Assembly (NCBI GenBank): GCA_023429135.1
Contig: JAEYWD010000024.1
Coordinates: 124,001-188,000 of the forward strand
Origin: Bacteroidota bacterium
GTDB lineage: Bacteria > Bacteroidota > Bacteroidia > Bacteroidales > JAAUTT01
Reading direction: 5' to 3'
Length of the DNA: 64,000 nucleotides
Under the pieces are notes generated by a model, which was not told the origin of the DNA, searched no databases, and saw nothing but the letters and a program-made list of their open reading frames with translations. Below, one piece after another: positions 18,065 to 27,706 of the stretch; within the stretch, counting starts at the first letter, position 1; each line of letters begins with the position of its first letter. The position numbers and the translations under genes are program-made.

Positions 18065-20098
18065 ATGAAAAAGTTTGTACCCATTCTTTTGCTTGTCCTT
18101 TCTCACGGATTGAACGCCCAAGAGCCGGAAGTTGAAAAAAAATCGTTCGATTATTATCTTGAATTGATCACTGAGCTTAATGAACGGAGCGAAGAGGAAA
18201 CCGATTTTAACGACCTCGCCTACGAACTTTACGAATTATGGGAATCGCCTGTCGAAATCAACACTGCTACACCATACGATTTTGCCCGGTTATTCTGGCT
18301 TTCGGAGTATCAGTTGAATAATCTTATCAGCTATGTTGAAAAGCAAAAACCTATTGTTTCGATCTTTGAGCTGGCCTATATTCCTGGTTTCGACACTACG
18401 CTGGTTTTAAGCCTGAAGCCTTTTATTTCCATTGATGAAAGTCAGGAACAACATCAATATAAAAGAACCGGCAAACATTGGTTGATGGTTCGTGTGGGAA
18501 GAACGCTGGAAGAACAGAAAGGCTTCCGGGAAGGGAAGTTTGAAGGCGACAATTGGAAAGAATCCCTCAGATACAAATACCAGTTGGGCGAGAAAATACA
18601 GGCAGGATTTAATTTAGAAAAGGATGCCGGAGAAACGTTTTTTAAAGGCAGCAATAAATTGAGCCCCGATTTTTACTCAGGTTATATAAAAATCAATAAC
18701 CTGGGGAAATTCCGAACTATATCTGTTGGGAATTATTATGCAGGATTTGCCCAGGGATTGGTCTGCGGACCTGGATTTGTCCTTGGGAAATCATCGCAGG
18801 CAACCAATCTTATTCAGAAAGAAACCGGAATAAGGCCCTATACCTCGAATGATGAAAACCGCTATTTTAAAGGGGTGGCAACCACGGTTTCGTTCCGACC
18901 GGTGGATGTTTCCTTTTTTCTTTCTTACAAAAAGAGGGATGCCAATGTGACGTTGAGTGACTCCTCAGGAAAAGTATTGCAGGTTTCGTCGCTTCAAACC
19001 ACTGGCTACCACAGCACCTCCAGCGAAATTGCCGATGAAAACGCACTCAGCGAGGTTAGTGCCGGAGGCAGAATTTTATATAAGAAATCGCGACTTCAGG
19101 CTGGCGCTACTTTTATTGCGTCTAAGTTCGATGCCGAAATAATTCCCAAGCCAAGCCATTATAATCAGTTTTATTTTCGCGGCAGGGAGCAGGCAAACTT
19201 TGGTGTCGACTACAAATATAATTTTGGTAATACCACGCTTTTTGGCGAGCAAGCAATTACCTCAAATGGCAATCCTGCTTTTTTAAACGGTATTACCGCA
19301 AACCTTGCTGGAAGGGTGCAGGTGACTATGCTTCACCGGTATTATTCAAAGGCTTACCATGCTTTTTATGGAAACGCGTTTGGAGAGAATTCGCGAAATC
19401 AAAATGAAGAAGGTTTTTACTGCGGTTTGAGGATGGAGCTTATAAAGAAAATTAATGTTGGATTCTATGCCGATTTCTTTCGCTTTCCCTGGTTGAAATT
19501 CCAGGTAGATGCACCTTCATTCGGTCGGGAGTTTATGTTTCATACAGAGTATAATCCAAATTCCTACTTTACTGCCTATTTTCAGTACCGTAATAAACAG
19601 AAACAGCACAATGCCGCCGATTCGATCGAAAGCATCAATAAAGTAGTTTCAACGCGGTCCGATCGTGTCCGTATCCATACTGTTTATCGTGCATCGGAAC
19701 AACTTAGCCTTGCTACCAGGTTTGAAATAGGACGCTATCAAAACGAAGCTTCCCGGAAAGATAACGGTTATCTTGTTTATCAGGATTTTAGGTATAATTT
19801 CAGAAAATTGCCGCTTCAGTTTAATTTACGGTATGCCGTATTCGAAACCGACAGCTACGATTCCAGAACATATGCTTACGAAAGTGATGTATTGTACGCT
19901 TTTTCAGTTGCTTCGTACTATAATAAGGGTCAGCGTTACTATGCCATGGTTAAGTATTCGCCTGTCAGGAATATTGATCTGTGGATAAAATATTCACAGT
20001 CAGTTTACCCCGATGAAAAAACAATCAGCAGCGGTTTATACGAAATTGAAGGGAATACGCGGAGCGATGTCAGGTTGCAGATGATTTTGAAATTCTGA
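18065..20098 (+). CDS. Secreted helix-hairpin-helix protein with predicted beta-barrel body
   Basis: 677 residues. Signal peptide MKKFVPILLLVLSHGLNA. Residues about 55-125 hold ComEA-type helix-hairpin-helix repeats: VEINTATPYDFARLFWLSEY, then IVSIFELAYIPGF. The remaining 540 residues are rich in alternating strands (GKFRTISVGNYYAGFAQG and similar) and end VRLQMILKF, an outer-membrane barrel signature. So a fold usually linked to DNA binding is placed on the periplasmic side of a barrel. This architecture recurs in Bacteroidota without an assigned function. It abuts the PorV-like gene with no gap and is probably co-expressed with it. Confidence 0.75.
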   Translation: MKKFVPILLLVLSHGLNAQEPEVEKKSFDYYLELITELNERSEEETDFNDLAYELYELWESPVEINTATPYDFARLFWLSEYQLNNLISYVEKQKPIVSIFELAYIPGFDTTLVLSLKPFISIDESQEQHQYKRTGKHWLMVRVGRTLEEQKGFREGKFEGDNWKESLRYKYQLGEKIQAGFNLEKDAGETFFKGSNKLSPDFYSGYIKINNLGKFRTISVGNYYAGFAQGLVCGPGFVLGKSSQATNLIQKETGIRPYTSNDENRYFKGVATTVSFRPVDVSFFLSYKKRDANVTLSDSSGKVLQVSSLQTTGYHSTSSEIADENALSEVSAGGRILYKKSRLQAGATFIASKFDAEIIPKPSHYNQFYFRGREQANFGVDYKYNFGNTTLFGEQAITSNGNPAFLNGITANLAGRVQVTMLHRYYSKAYHAFYGNAFGENSRNQNEEGFYCGLRMELIKKINVGFYADFFRFPWLKFQVDAPSFGREFMFHTEYNPNSYFTAYFQYRNKQKQHNAADSIESINKVVSTRSDRVRIHTVYRASEQLSLATRFEIGRYQNEASRKDNGYLVYQDFRYNFRKLPLQFNLRYAVFETDSYDSRTYAYESDVLYAFSVASYYNKGQRYYAMVKYSPVRNIDLWIKYSQSVYPDEKTISSGLYEIEGNTRSDVRLQMILKF

Positions 20099-20100
20099 GA

Positions 20101-21108
20101 TTACCCTTTCAATTCACCGGCAAGCACTTTTACCTGCATTTTAAAGTTATTCCTCAGAATTGTAAGATCGATTACCTTGCCGATCATATCCTCGTTAAGC
20201 AGCCGGTGCAGATCGTCAACCGAGGTAATGTCATAATCGTTGAGCGCAACAATAATGTCGCCGGTAAAAAGTTCTGTGTTATAAACCCCGTCGAATCTGT
20301 CTTTCTCGGCAACGTAAACTCCACTCTGGTTCGGGAGCTTGTTATAGGATACGATCCTGTCCGAAAGGTGAATGGTTTGTCCCGCAATGCCAATGAATGC
20401 TCTTTTAACACGCCCTTCGAGTACAAGTTTGCCAATTACATAGCGCGCCAGATTCGACGAAACCGCAAAACACAAGCCCTGAGCGCCTGCAATTATAGCA
20501 GTATTTACTCCGATAACTTCACCATTCGAATTCACAAGAGGACCTCCCGAGTTTCCAGGGTTAAGTGCTGCATCGGTTTGGATCACATTTTCAATCATTC
20601 TGCCTGCTTCCGAGCGCAGGGTTCGTCCCAGGGCGCTTATAACACCTGCTGTTACGGTATAATTAAATCCATAAGGGTTACCAACAGCAATTGCCATCTG
20701 TCCTACCTGTAAGTTGTCGGAGTTGCCGAATGGTAAAGCTTTTAAGCCTGTGGCATCAATCTTTAGTACGGCTAAATCGGTGTATGGATCGAAGCCGATG
20801 GTTACAGGCTGAAAAATTCTACCATCCTGCAGTACGATGCTGATTTTCTCGCAGTCGCCTGCAACATGGTTGTTCGTAACAAGCAATCCGTCTGTGGAAA
20901 TCAGGAATCCTGAGCCATTGGCCTCCATGGGACGGTTGGATTGATTTTTAGCTGATTGCTTTTTAACGACCCTTACCTGAACAACCGAATTGCTCACTTT
21001 TTTAGTAACATCAACTACAGTCCGGGAATAGGCATCAAGAAGTCCGGAGTCGTCGTGCTGTATAATCCCGGCATCGGGATGATGGGTATAACTGGCTATT
21101 AATCTCAT
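20101..21108 (-). CDS. HtrA/Do-type serine protease (S1C) without signal peptide
   Basis: 335 residues. Trypsin-like fold with the full triad: His81 in TNNHVAG, Asp111 in YTDLAVLK, Ser187 in NPGNSGGPL. One PDZ domain follows (about 240-330), with GVYVAEKDRFDGV and TGDIIVALNDYDI. The N-terminus (MRLIASYTHHPDAG) has no signal peptide or anchor, and the segment LLDAYSRTVVDVTKKVSNSVVQV resembles a known group of cytosolic HtrA-like proteins. It may therefore act in the cytoplasm. Convergent with the barrel gene, three bases between the stop codons. Confidence 0.88.
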   Translation of the reverse strand: MRLIASYTHHPDAGIIQHDDSGLLDAYSRTVVDVTKKVSNSVVQVRVVKKQSAKNQSNRPMEANGSGFLISTDGLLVTNNHVAGDCEKISIVLQDGRIFQPVTIGFDPYTDLAVLKIDATGLKALPFGNSDNLQVGQMAIAVGNPYGFNYTVTAGVISALGRTLRSEAGRMIENVIQTDAALNPGNSGGPLVNSNGEVIGVNTAIIAGAQGLCFAVSSNLARYVIGKLVLEGRVKRAFIGIAGQTIHLSDRIVSYNKLPNQSGVYVAEKDRFDGVYNTELFTGDIIVALNDYDITSVDDLHRLLNEDMIGKVIDLTILRNNFKMQVKVLAGELKG

Positions 21109-21216
21109 CTTTCAAGAATTTAAGGTTGAACCCCGTTGATTTTCCGGGTCAATTAGTTTGGGAGGATATAAAGCAATTAGTGTTCCATGAAGAATTTATG
21201 CCAGAATGACAGGAAT

Positions 21217-21328
21217 AGTCGACGGACCTCAGCCGTCAGACCACGGCCAAAACATTTAAGAAATAACTCTGACTTTTCACAATTCCAATGGCTGTTTGCT
21301 GTGGTCTGTGGACTGATAACTGATGACT
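21217..21328. repeat. Inverted heptad-repeat element (site 3 of 9)
   Basis: Left arm: five 7-base units at 21217, 21224, 21231, 21238 and 21245 of the type RGNCNNC (for example AGACCAC). Right arm: six reverse-complement units ending at 21293, 21300, 21307, 21314, 21321 and 21328 (for example GTGGACT). A 35-base core separates them. It lies between the recJ stop and the protease start. Confidence 0.8.
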
Positions 21329-21332
21329 CCTC

Positions 21333-23042
21333 TTATTTAATATCCTTCAATCTTATCTGCAGATTTGTAACGCCCCTGAATTCGTTTTCTTCAATAGAAT
21401 AACAAATATCGAATGGATTACCGGCTTTAATATATTCCCAATGCTGGCCTAGCTGAAATCCAATGGCAGGGTAGGAGTGGAAAGGTTCGGCTTCCTGAAT
21501 AAGTTCGAGTTTCAAATGTCCGCCGCACGAACCTACCAATCGGCCACAACCATTATCAACAACATTTTTTGTAAGAAAAACGGGCGACATATTTTCAGGC
21601 CCGAATGGCTGGAACTGTTTCAGAATTCTAAAGAATTTGGGCGTAATATCTCTTAGTTCGAGCTGAGCGTCTATTTCTATATGGGGGATAAGCTGATCTT
21701 CTCTCAATGTATTGGCCACCACTTCTTCGAATCGTTTGCGGAATTTTTCCACATTTTCGAGTTTCATGGTTAATCCTGCGGCAAACATATGTCCGCCAAA
21801 ATTTTCGAGCAGATCGCTACATGCGTCCACTGCCTGGTAAAGGTCGAAACCATCTATTGAGCGGGCTGATCCGGTGGCAAAACCGTTTGATTCGGTAAGT
21901 ACAATGGTAGGCCGGTAATACGATTCAATCAATCGCGAAGCTACAATACCTATAACTCCTTTATGCCACTTGGGATTAAACAGCACAGTGCTTCTTTTCT
22001 GCTTAATCAGCGGATCACTGGCAAGTAGTTTCATAGCCTCGGTGGTAATGGTAGTATCGATATTTTTCCGGGTATTGTTAAACTCGTTTATTTTATCGCT
22101 CATGGAACTGGCAAGACTTTCGTCTTTCGAAATAAGCAGCTCCACTGCCTGGTTACCCGATTCAATTCTCCCGGCAGCATTGATCCGCGGTCCTATTTTA
22201 AATACAATATCGTCAATAGTGATTTCCTTGTTTTCAATTCCCGAGGTTTTTATCACCGAGCGCAACCCCATGGTTGGGTCTTCATTCAGCTTTTTCAGTC
22301 CGAAGTGTGAAAGAATTCTGTTCTCACCCGTAATGGGAACTATATCCGAAGCAATGCTTACCGCTACCAAATCGAGAAAACGTTCGAGTCCTGCAAGAGG
22401 TATGTTTTTCTTTATAGCCAGGGCTTGCATAAACTTATAGCCTACACCGCAACCCGAAAGATGCTTATAGGGATAATCGCAATCGAGTCGTTTGGGATCA
22501 AGAATAGCAACCGCTTCGGGAATGGTGTCACCGGGGAAATGATGGTCGCAGATGATAAAATCGATTTTGCATTTACGGGCATGCTGAATCTTCTCAACGG
22601 CCTTAATACCGCAATCGAGTGCAATCACCAGTGGAAATCCATTATCTTTCGCGTAATCAATTCCTTTGTACGAAATGCCATATCCCTCGTCGTAACGGTT
22701 AGGAATATAAAAAGCAATATTGGAATATATACTTTTCAGGAAAAGATAAACTAAAGCTACGGCTGTAGTGCCATCTACATCATAGTCGCCATAGATCAGA
22801 ATTTTCTCTTTACGGTCTATCGCGTCACAAAGGCGGTCCACAGCTTTGTCCATATCCTTCATCAGAAATGGATCGTGGAGGTTCGAAAGCTCAGGGCGGA
22901 AAAAATACCTGGCCTCATCGAACGAACGTATCCCACGTTGGGAAAGCAGAACTGCCAGTACGCGATCGATGCCCAGAACTTCCATAAGATGTTGAACATC
23001 TTCCGGATTACCAGGTTCCTTTATTATCCAGTTTTTTTCCAT
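21333..23042 (-). CDS. recJ: Single-stranded-DNA-specific exonuclease RecJ
   Basis: 569 residues. Degrades single-stranded DNA 5' to 3' in recombination and mismatch repair. DHH phosphoesterase motifs: YGDYDVDGTTAVAL (motif I), VIALDCGIKAV (II), IICDHHFPGD (III, the DHH), and the SVSIASDIVPITGENR stretch (IV). The DHHA1 domain carries GGHMFAAGLTM. A C-terminal OB-like domain closes the protein (about 455-569). Length is normal. No partner gene is adjacent. Confidence 0.95.
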   Translation of the reverse strand: MEKNWIIKEPGNPEDVQHLMEVLGIDRVLAVLLSQRGIRSFDEARYFFRPELSNLHDPFLMKDMDKAVDRLCDAIDRKEKILIYGDYDVDGTTAVALVYLFLKSIYSNIAFYIPNRYDEGYGISYKGIDYAKDNGFPLVIALDCGIKAVEKIQHARKCKIDFIICDHHFPGDTIPEAVAILDPKRLDCDYPYKHLSGCGVGYKFMQALAIKKNIPLAGLERFLDLVAVSIASDIVPITGENRILSHFGLKKLNEDPTMGLRSVIKTSGIENKEITIDDIVFKIGPRINAAGRIESGNQAVELLISKDESLASSMSDKINEFNNTRKNIDTTITTEAMKLLASDPLIKQKRSTVLFNPKWHKGVIGIVASRLIESYYRPTIVLTESNGFATGSARSIDGFDLYQAVDACSDLLENFGGHMFAAGLTMKLENVEKFRKRFEEVVANTLREDQLIPHIEIDAQLELRDITPKFFRILKQFQPFGPENMSPVFLTKNVVDNGCGRLVGSCGGHLKLELIQEAEPFHSYPAIGFQLGQHWEYIKAGNPFDICYSIEENEFRGVTNLQIRLKDIK

Positions 23043-23171
23043 CAGCCTGTAAAAGTAGGCATTTAAAAGTTATATTCCTGAAATGTGATAAAATTAATAA
23101 GAAGTTGAAGAGTGTAAGACTCCGACCTGGTTTTATCTGTAATTTTTGGCTATACTTCAAAAAAGGTGTGA

Positions 23172-23993
23172 CTACACGTCCCTCTTTTTTAGCAAAAGCC
23201 AAATAAGTGACAGATATATTGCAAGGTGACCAATTACAATTGCAACTGCTTTCAAAGGAATGTAGTCGGTAATTTCCATAAAAATGTAACGGCCGTAAGG
23301 ATTAGGAATCAGGTTGTTGAGCGCTTTAACCGGGAAATAGTCAACAATTACCTTGAAGAATTTAGGAAACTCGTGCACATTGGCCAGTATTAATGTGGCC
23401 AGCGGTTCGGCAAAAAGGGTATAAATGCCAAGCAGAACAATAACAATCCCGGTTCTTTTAATCAAGAGAGACAGCAGAAAAGCAAAAACAAAAAATGTAA
23501 GGTTGTTAAGAAAGAAGCCAAACAGAAATTCGGTGTTGGTAAAAATTGCTTCAGGACTCTTGTCGTACGAGTAAATTAGGCCGAGAATAAGTCCATTCAG
23601 GAACAAAACCAGTGTATTGGCAAGGCTTACCGCAAAAATGAAATTAAACTTGGAGAGGAAAAAATCCATGCGGTCCAACCCGTCGATTATGTTCTGGCGA
23701 AGCGTTTTATACTGGATTTCGTTGGTAATGGAGATGATGATCATGAATGCTGGAAATATGTTTAGCACCGTGATTACATAAGTTAAATTCTGCCAAATAT
23801 CCGGGAAGTCGTAAACAGGCAGCATGGTTGGCGAAAAACCTTTGAATTCGGCTCCTTTGTCTTTCAGAAACTCCAGAACAGCCATGCCACTGGAGCATAT
23901 CGCGATAAAAACGACATAATAAAGGATCATTAATATGTTAAAAGCTTTGTATCTGCGGAGCTTCAGCCATTCTATATTTAATAAACGAATCAT
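23172..23993 (-). CDS. ABC transporter permease (ABC-2 type)
   Basis: 273 residues with about six membrane helices. It begins with the cytoplasmic MIRLLNIEWLKLRRYKAF typical of ABC-2-type permeases in Bacteroidota. The extracytoplasmic loop after helix 1 contains the DFPDIWQNL segment. It overlaps the ATPase gene by four bases, so the two form one transporter. Substrate unknown; such pairs export peptides, drugs or proteins. Confidence 0.88.
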   Translation of the reverse strand: MIRLLNIEWLKLRRYKAFNILMILYYVVFIAICSSGMAVLEFLKDKGAEFKGFSPTMLPVYDFPDIWQNLTYVITVLNIFPAFMIIISITNEIQYKTLRQNIIDGLDRMDFFLSKFNFIFAVSLANTLVLFLNGLILGLIYSYDKSPEAIFTNTEFLFGFFLNNLTFFVFAFLLSLLIKRTGIVIVLLGIYTLFAEPLATLILANVHEFPKFFKVIVDYFPVKALNNLIPNPYGRYIFMEITDYIPLKAVAIVIGHLAIYLSLIWLLLKKRDV

Positions 23994-24886
23994 TGATTTT
24001 GGGATAAAATTTCTAAAAACTGTTTTTCGAGGTTCTTTTTGATTGTTGTAAGCTGCGACAACACTATTCCCTGTTCACTCAGGTAATTATTAAGGGTGAA
24101 GCTGTTGTTACCTTCGGTGAGTGAAATTACCAGATGCTGATTGTTTCGCTCCACTTCTTTTACAAAGGGACAAGCGCCGGCTTTTTGTGCCAGAACCGCC
24201 AGATCGGGAGCCGAAATCTCCACTTTTTCGGTATCTCCCATTGCTTCCTGCACACTTCCTGAATATACTTTTTTGCCTTTGTTTAGAACAGCAAAGTGTG
24301 TACAGACTTTTTGTACTTCGTCCAGTAAATGGCTTGCCAGGATGATGGTTTTGCCTTCTGCCGAAACTTTTTTGATGATTTCCCTAACATCAGCTATTCC
24401 AGTTGGATCCAGTCCATTTGTAGGCTCATCTAGTACCAGCACCTGCGGGTCGGAGAGGAGTGCCGAAGCGATCGCCAGCCGTTGTTTCATACCCAGAGAA
24501 TAGGTCTGGAATTTATGCATTCGACGATCGAGAAGTCCCACCTGGTCGAGCACTTCGTTAATTCGAGGGTAAGGAATTTCTTTGATGCGGGCAACAATCT
24601 TCAGGTTGTCTTCGCCTGAGAGATAGGGGTAAAAGGCGGGTGCCTCAAGTATAGCACCTATTTTCTTCCTGATTTTCTTGCTTGGGCTCTGCCCATACCA
24701 CTTGTATTCTCCTTTTGTTTTGGCAACCACATCGAGTACCATGCCTAGGGTGGTGGTTTTGCCGCTGCCATTGGGTCCCAGTAAACCGAAAACCATGCCG
24801 GGTAGCACTTCGAGCGATAAACCCTGAACTGCTTTAATTTTCCCGAAATATTTATGGAGGTCGGTTATTTCTAAAATCGTGTTCAT
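23990..24886 (-). CDS. ABC transporter ATP-binding protein
   Basis: 298 residues. Walker A GPNGSGKTTT near residue 38, signature YSLGMKQRLAIA, Walker B VLVLDEPTNGLDP, and switch His in ILASHLLDEV. About 85 residues follow the core, as in the CcmA/NatA-like exporters. Drives the permease encoded directly downstream (four-base overlap). It starts five bases after the DUF4252 gene, so three genes form one operon. Confidence 0.94.
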   Translation of the reverse strand: MNTILEITDLHKYFGKIKAVQGLSLEVLPGMVFGLLGPNGSGKTTTLGMVLDVVAKTKGEYKWYGQSPSKKIRKKIGAILEAPAFYPYLSGEDNLKIVARIKEIPYPRINEVLDQVGLLDRRMHKFQTYSLGMKQRLAIASALLSDPQVLVLDEPTNGLDPTGIADVREIIKKVSAEGKTIILASHLLDEVQKVCTHFAVLNKGKKVYSGSVQEAMGDTEKVEISAPDLAVLAQKAGACPFVKEVERNNQHLVISLTEGNNSFTLNNYLSEQGIVLSQLTTIKKNLEKQFLEILSQNQ

Positions 24887-24891
24887 GAAGA

Positions 24892-25440
24892 CTATTTTTT
24901 TTGATCGGGTTTATTTTTTTGATCCTGCCCAAGTTTGGTGATGTCGTATAATTTTGATACTGCGCCAAAATTCACCCTGCCGTTAATCAGGCGGGTTATT
25001 GCTTCGGGCGAGAGGTAACCTTCCACATCGATAAGCATAAAGCTGTTTTCCGAGTAAACAATTCCGGCAAAACTGGTTGGCTTTTCGTGATGTTCTTTTA
25101 CAAAAACATAAATTACCTGCTTCCCTTGGTTTACCTGGATCATATCTTTATAGTCTTCATTTTTAATACCTTTTCGTAAAACTGATATATCCTCCTTCTT
25201 TACAGGTTTTTCGGGATTATCGGAGATAAATATCCTCAGTTTATCAATATCCTGGATCATTTCGTTGAACGACTCATCTTTCGTGAGGTTCACCATGCGA
25301 AGTGTGGTTGGGTAGAAACATAGTTTCCTGAATCCATCTTTATTTTCAGTCCAGTTGGTAAAGGTTTTGGATTGAGCAAACCCGGCTAATGAAAATAAGG
25401 CAAGAAGATGGATTATAATGATTGGTTTCAGGGTATTCAT
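24892..25440 (-). CDS. DUF4252-domain secreted protein
   Basis: 182 residues. Signal peptide MNTLKPIIIIHLLALFSLAGFAQ, so it is exported. The body matches DUF4252 in length and layout: MIQDIDKLRIFISD, a basic middle, QVIYVFVKEH and the terminal GRVNFGAVSKLYDITKLG. Function unknown. It leads the ABC transporter genes by five bases, so it may be a periplasmic partner of that transporter; this is inference from position only. Confidence 0.78.
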   Translation of the reverse strand: MNTLKPIIIIHLLALFSLAGFAQSKTFTNWTENKDGFRKLCFYPTTLRMVNLTKDESFNEMIQDIDKLRIFISDNPEKPVKKEDISVLRKGIKNEDYKDMIQVNQGKQVIYVFVKEHHEKPTSFAGIVYSENSFMLIDVEGYLSPEAITRLINGRVNFGAVSKLYDITKLGQDQKNKPDQKK

Positions 25441-25542
25441 GTAATTTTATTAAAACATTATGACGAACAGAAGTCAACAATATTACAAATTACATATCAA
25501 ATTTCTGTAAAAAATAAAGGTATTTTCTTTAGCCTTTTGAAA

Positions 25543-27561
25543 CTATTCAATTTCCGAATCTTTAGGTTGTTCGGGGTAAACAATCACATAATTCTGATCA
25601 GCAAAATGGCGGGATAATATTTTAGGAAGAAGTTCCAGCCTTCTGTTGTACGAAACAGTATGTGGCCTGGCAGATACGGCAATTACCAGATCGTTTATCT
25701 GGATTCCCCGGGCTATTGTCGAAATATTCGGGTAATATTCAAAGGTCATATATCGCATGTTCGAAAAGAACTTATCGTTTAAGCTCTTTCTGATATTTTT
25801 CTGAGATTGAGCATTCAACACAAGATGCAGTCTGGCATTCAAATTTTTCGAAACTGATCTTATTGTATTCATCAGAGAATTAAATCCTTGTTCTCTCTCA
25901 GCATAATTTGGAAGGAACAGGTATATATTTTTTGTTTCATTCAAAGGGAGGGTAAATTTTGAAACGATCATCATCTGCAGGCACGTTTCCAGAAGGTTAT
26001 CCACTATATTGCCGAAAAAGTAATTCGCAGTATTGCTTTTTCCACTCCAGCCAAGAATCAGTTTTTTAATATGGAGTTCCATCATGGTTCTTGAAATGCC
26101 GGTGGGAATATTAATGTCGATTCGGGTAATTGGCTTCAGGTTTACATCTGAATCGGCAAGTTTACCTGTAATATTGGTTACCAGTTCTTTATTAAACTGA
26201 AGCGTTCGTTCCGTATGTTCATCGTCCTGAACAATTGTTAACGGGAATATTACTGACGACTTGCTGTGTCGGGTATATATAGCAAAATCGATCATGGAGC
26301 CTATGGTTTCAGGATTTGAAACCGTAACCAGTATGTTATCCTGATCGGCTTTTTGAGAATCGGGAACTTCGGGTTCTGAAAGTGCAATTTTTCTTCCGGA
26401 GTATTCTGTTACAAAGGAGCTTATGGAGCATGAAACAAGAATTACAAGAATAGTGGCGTTAAGAGCTGTTTCGTCGAGAATTTTCAGGTCGAAGCCAACA
26501 AGAATTACCGCAATGGTGGCTGCCGCATGCGACACACTTAATCCGAATATCAGGTTGCGGTCATTTTTCGGATATTTATAAATGAATTGCGTAAAATATG
26601 CGGCCATGTATTTACTGGCCAGTGCAACAATTATCATTACAAAGGCAAAAATCACAGTTTCAAATCCCGAGAACAAAACCTTTAGGTTGATAAGCATTCC
26701 TACTCCAATAAGGAAGAAAGGTATGAACAATGTATTTCCAATAAAGGTGACCCTGTTCATCAATGCGGAGTGGTGAGGGATAACCCTGTTAAGCGCAAGT
26801 CCCGAGAGAAATGCTCCTACAATTGGCTCTATTCCGGTGGCCATGGCAAGTAAAGCCGAAATAAGCAGTACCGATAATACAAAAAGGTATTGGGCGCTGT
26901 CTTCGGTTTGAACATGTTTAAAAAACCAACGGCTTAATTTAGGAACTCCCCAAAGCACAAGAAAAACAAACCCGGTCATGAGAAACAACAAACGCAGCCA
27001 GAAAATCCAATCAAGTTTTCCCTGGAAAGAAGCAACAATTATGGTGAGCAGCATCAGCACTGCTGTATCTGTGATTATTGTACCTCCAATGGTAATTACA
27101 ACCGATTCTCGACGGGTAATATTCAGCTTATTAACAACAGGATACGACAAGAGAGTATGGGTGGAAAACATGCTGGCCAGAAGCAAAGCCGAATGAAATG
27201 GTAAATCGAATAAATTTCGAAGCACGAAATACCCTAAGCAAAGTGGGATAGTAAATGTCAGAATTCCGAAAACAATACTTTTATATTTACTTCTCTGAAA
27301 GCTGGCCATGTTAATTTCCAGACCCGCCAGGAACATAAGATACAGGATCCCTACCGATGAAAGGATTTTTACCCCCATATTATCAGGAATTAAGCCGGTA
27401 CCATTCGGTCCGATTACCAAGCCTGAAATAATAAGGCCAAAAATGGCCGGAACTTTAAGCTTGCGCGAAAAGTATGGGGTAATAAGAATAATTAAAATAA
27501 TGATAGCGAAGATTACAATGGGATTCTCGATGGGTGTAATATCCTCTAGAAATTTAATCAC
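25543..27561 (-). CDS. Cation/proton antiporter (CPA2) with C-terminal UspA-like region
   Basis: 672 residues from a GTG at 27561. The frame stays open to 27678, but that part lies inside a terminator stem and upstream of the promoter box TATTTTTG (27592-27585), so it is not translated. Residues about 10-400 form twelve or so helices of a Na+/H+ exchanger domain (LKVPAIFGLIISGLVIGPNG, GTIITDTAVLMLL, GIEPIVGAFLSGLALN). The last 230 residues are cytoplasmic and resemble universal-stress folds. It should exchange Na+ or K+ for H+. No TrkA-N domain is seen. Confidence 0.87.
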   Translation of the reverse strand: MIKFLEDITPIENPIVIFAIIILIILITPYFSRKLKVPAIFGLIISGLVIGPNGTGLIPDNMGVKILSSVGILYLMFLAGLEINMASFQRSKYKSIVFGILTFTIPLCLGYFVLRNLFDLPFHSALLLASMFSTHTLLSYPVVNKLNITRRESVVITIGGTIITDTAVLMLLTIIVASFQGKLDWIFWLRLLFLMTGFVFLVLWGVPKLSRWFFKHVQTEDSAQYLFVLSVLLISALLAMATGIEPIVGAFLSGLALNRVIPHHSALMNRVTFIGNTLFIPFFLIGVGMLINLKVLFSGFETVIFAFVMIIVALASKYMAAYFTQFIYKYPKNDRNLIFGLSVSHAAATIAVILVGFDLKILDETALNATILVILVSCSISSFVTEYSGRKIALSEPEVPDSQKADQDNILVTVSNPETIGSMIDFAIYTRHSKSSVIFPLTIVQDDEHTERTLQFNKELVTNITGKLADSDVNLKPITRIDINIPTGISRTMMELHIKKLILGWSGKSNTANYFFGNIVDNLLETCLQMMIVSKFTLPLNETKNIYLFLPNYAEREQGFNSLMNTIRSVSKNLNARLHLVLNAQSQKNIRKSLNDKFFSNMRYMTFEYYPNISTIARGIQINDLVIAVSARPHTVSYNRRLELLPKILSRHFADQNYVIVYPEQPKDSEIE

Positions 27562-27584
27562 AGTTATTCTTCGTTTTAGGGAAA

Positions 27585-27592
27585 CAAAAATA
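27585..27592 (-). promoter_or_regulatory. -7 box of the antiporter gene
   Basis: TATTTTTG on the minus strand fits TAnnTTTG, 23 bases before the GTG. No TTTG lies at the expected -33 place. A perfect palindrome TTATCTCAGATAA lies just upstream at 27612-27624 and could be an operator. Confidence 0.5.
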
Positions 27593-27651
27593 GGGAAACT
27601 AAAATAGCACCTTATCTCAGATAAAACAATGGAAGCGTCAAAAAACAAAAT

Positions 27652-27688
27652 AAAAAAGAGCATGAACTTTAATTCCATGCTCTTTTTT
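27652..27688 (-). terminator. Intrinsic terminator after the 27707-28330 gene
   Basis: Perfect 13-bp stem: AAAAAAGAGCATG (27652-27664) and CATGCTCTTTTTT (27676-27688), 11-base loop. A/T tracts on both sides allow termination in both directions. It lies 19 bases past the stop at 27707. Confidence 0.88.
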
Positions 27689-27706
27689 AATGATTCCCGT
27701 GGAGTT

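Noticed and set aside
17240..20098. Type IX secretion operon
   Set aside because: Only one PorV-like gene is present; none of the core genes (porK, L, M, N, sov) or C-terminal sorting signals were seen.
23043..23171. Small gene between recJ and the ABC permease
   Set aside because: The only frame there has a poor composition and no start consistent with a promoter.
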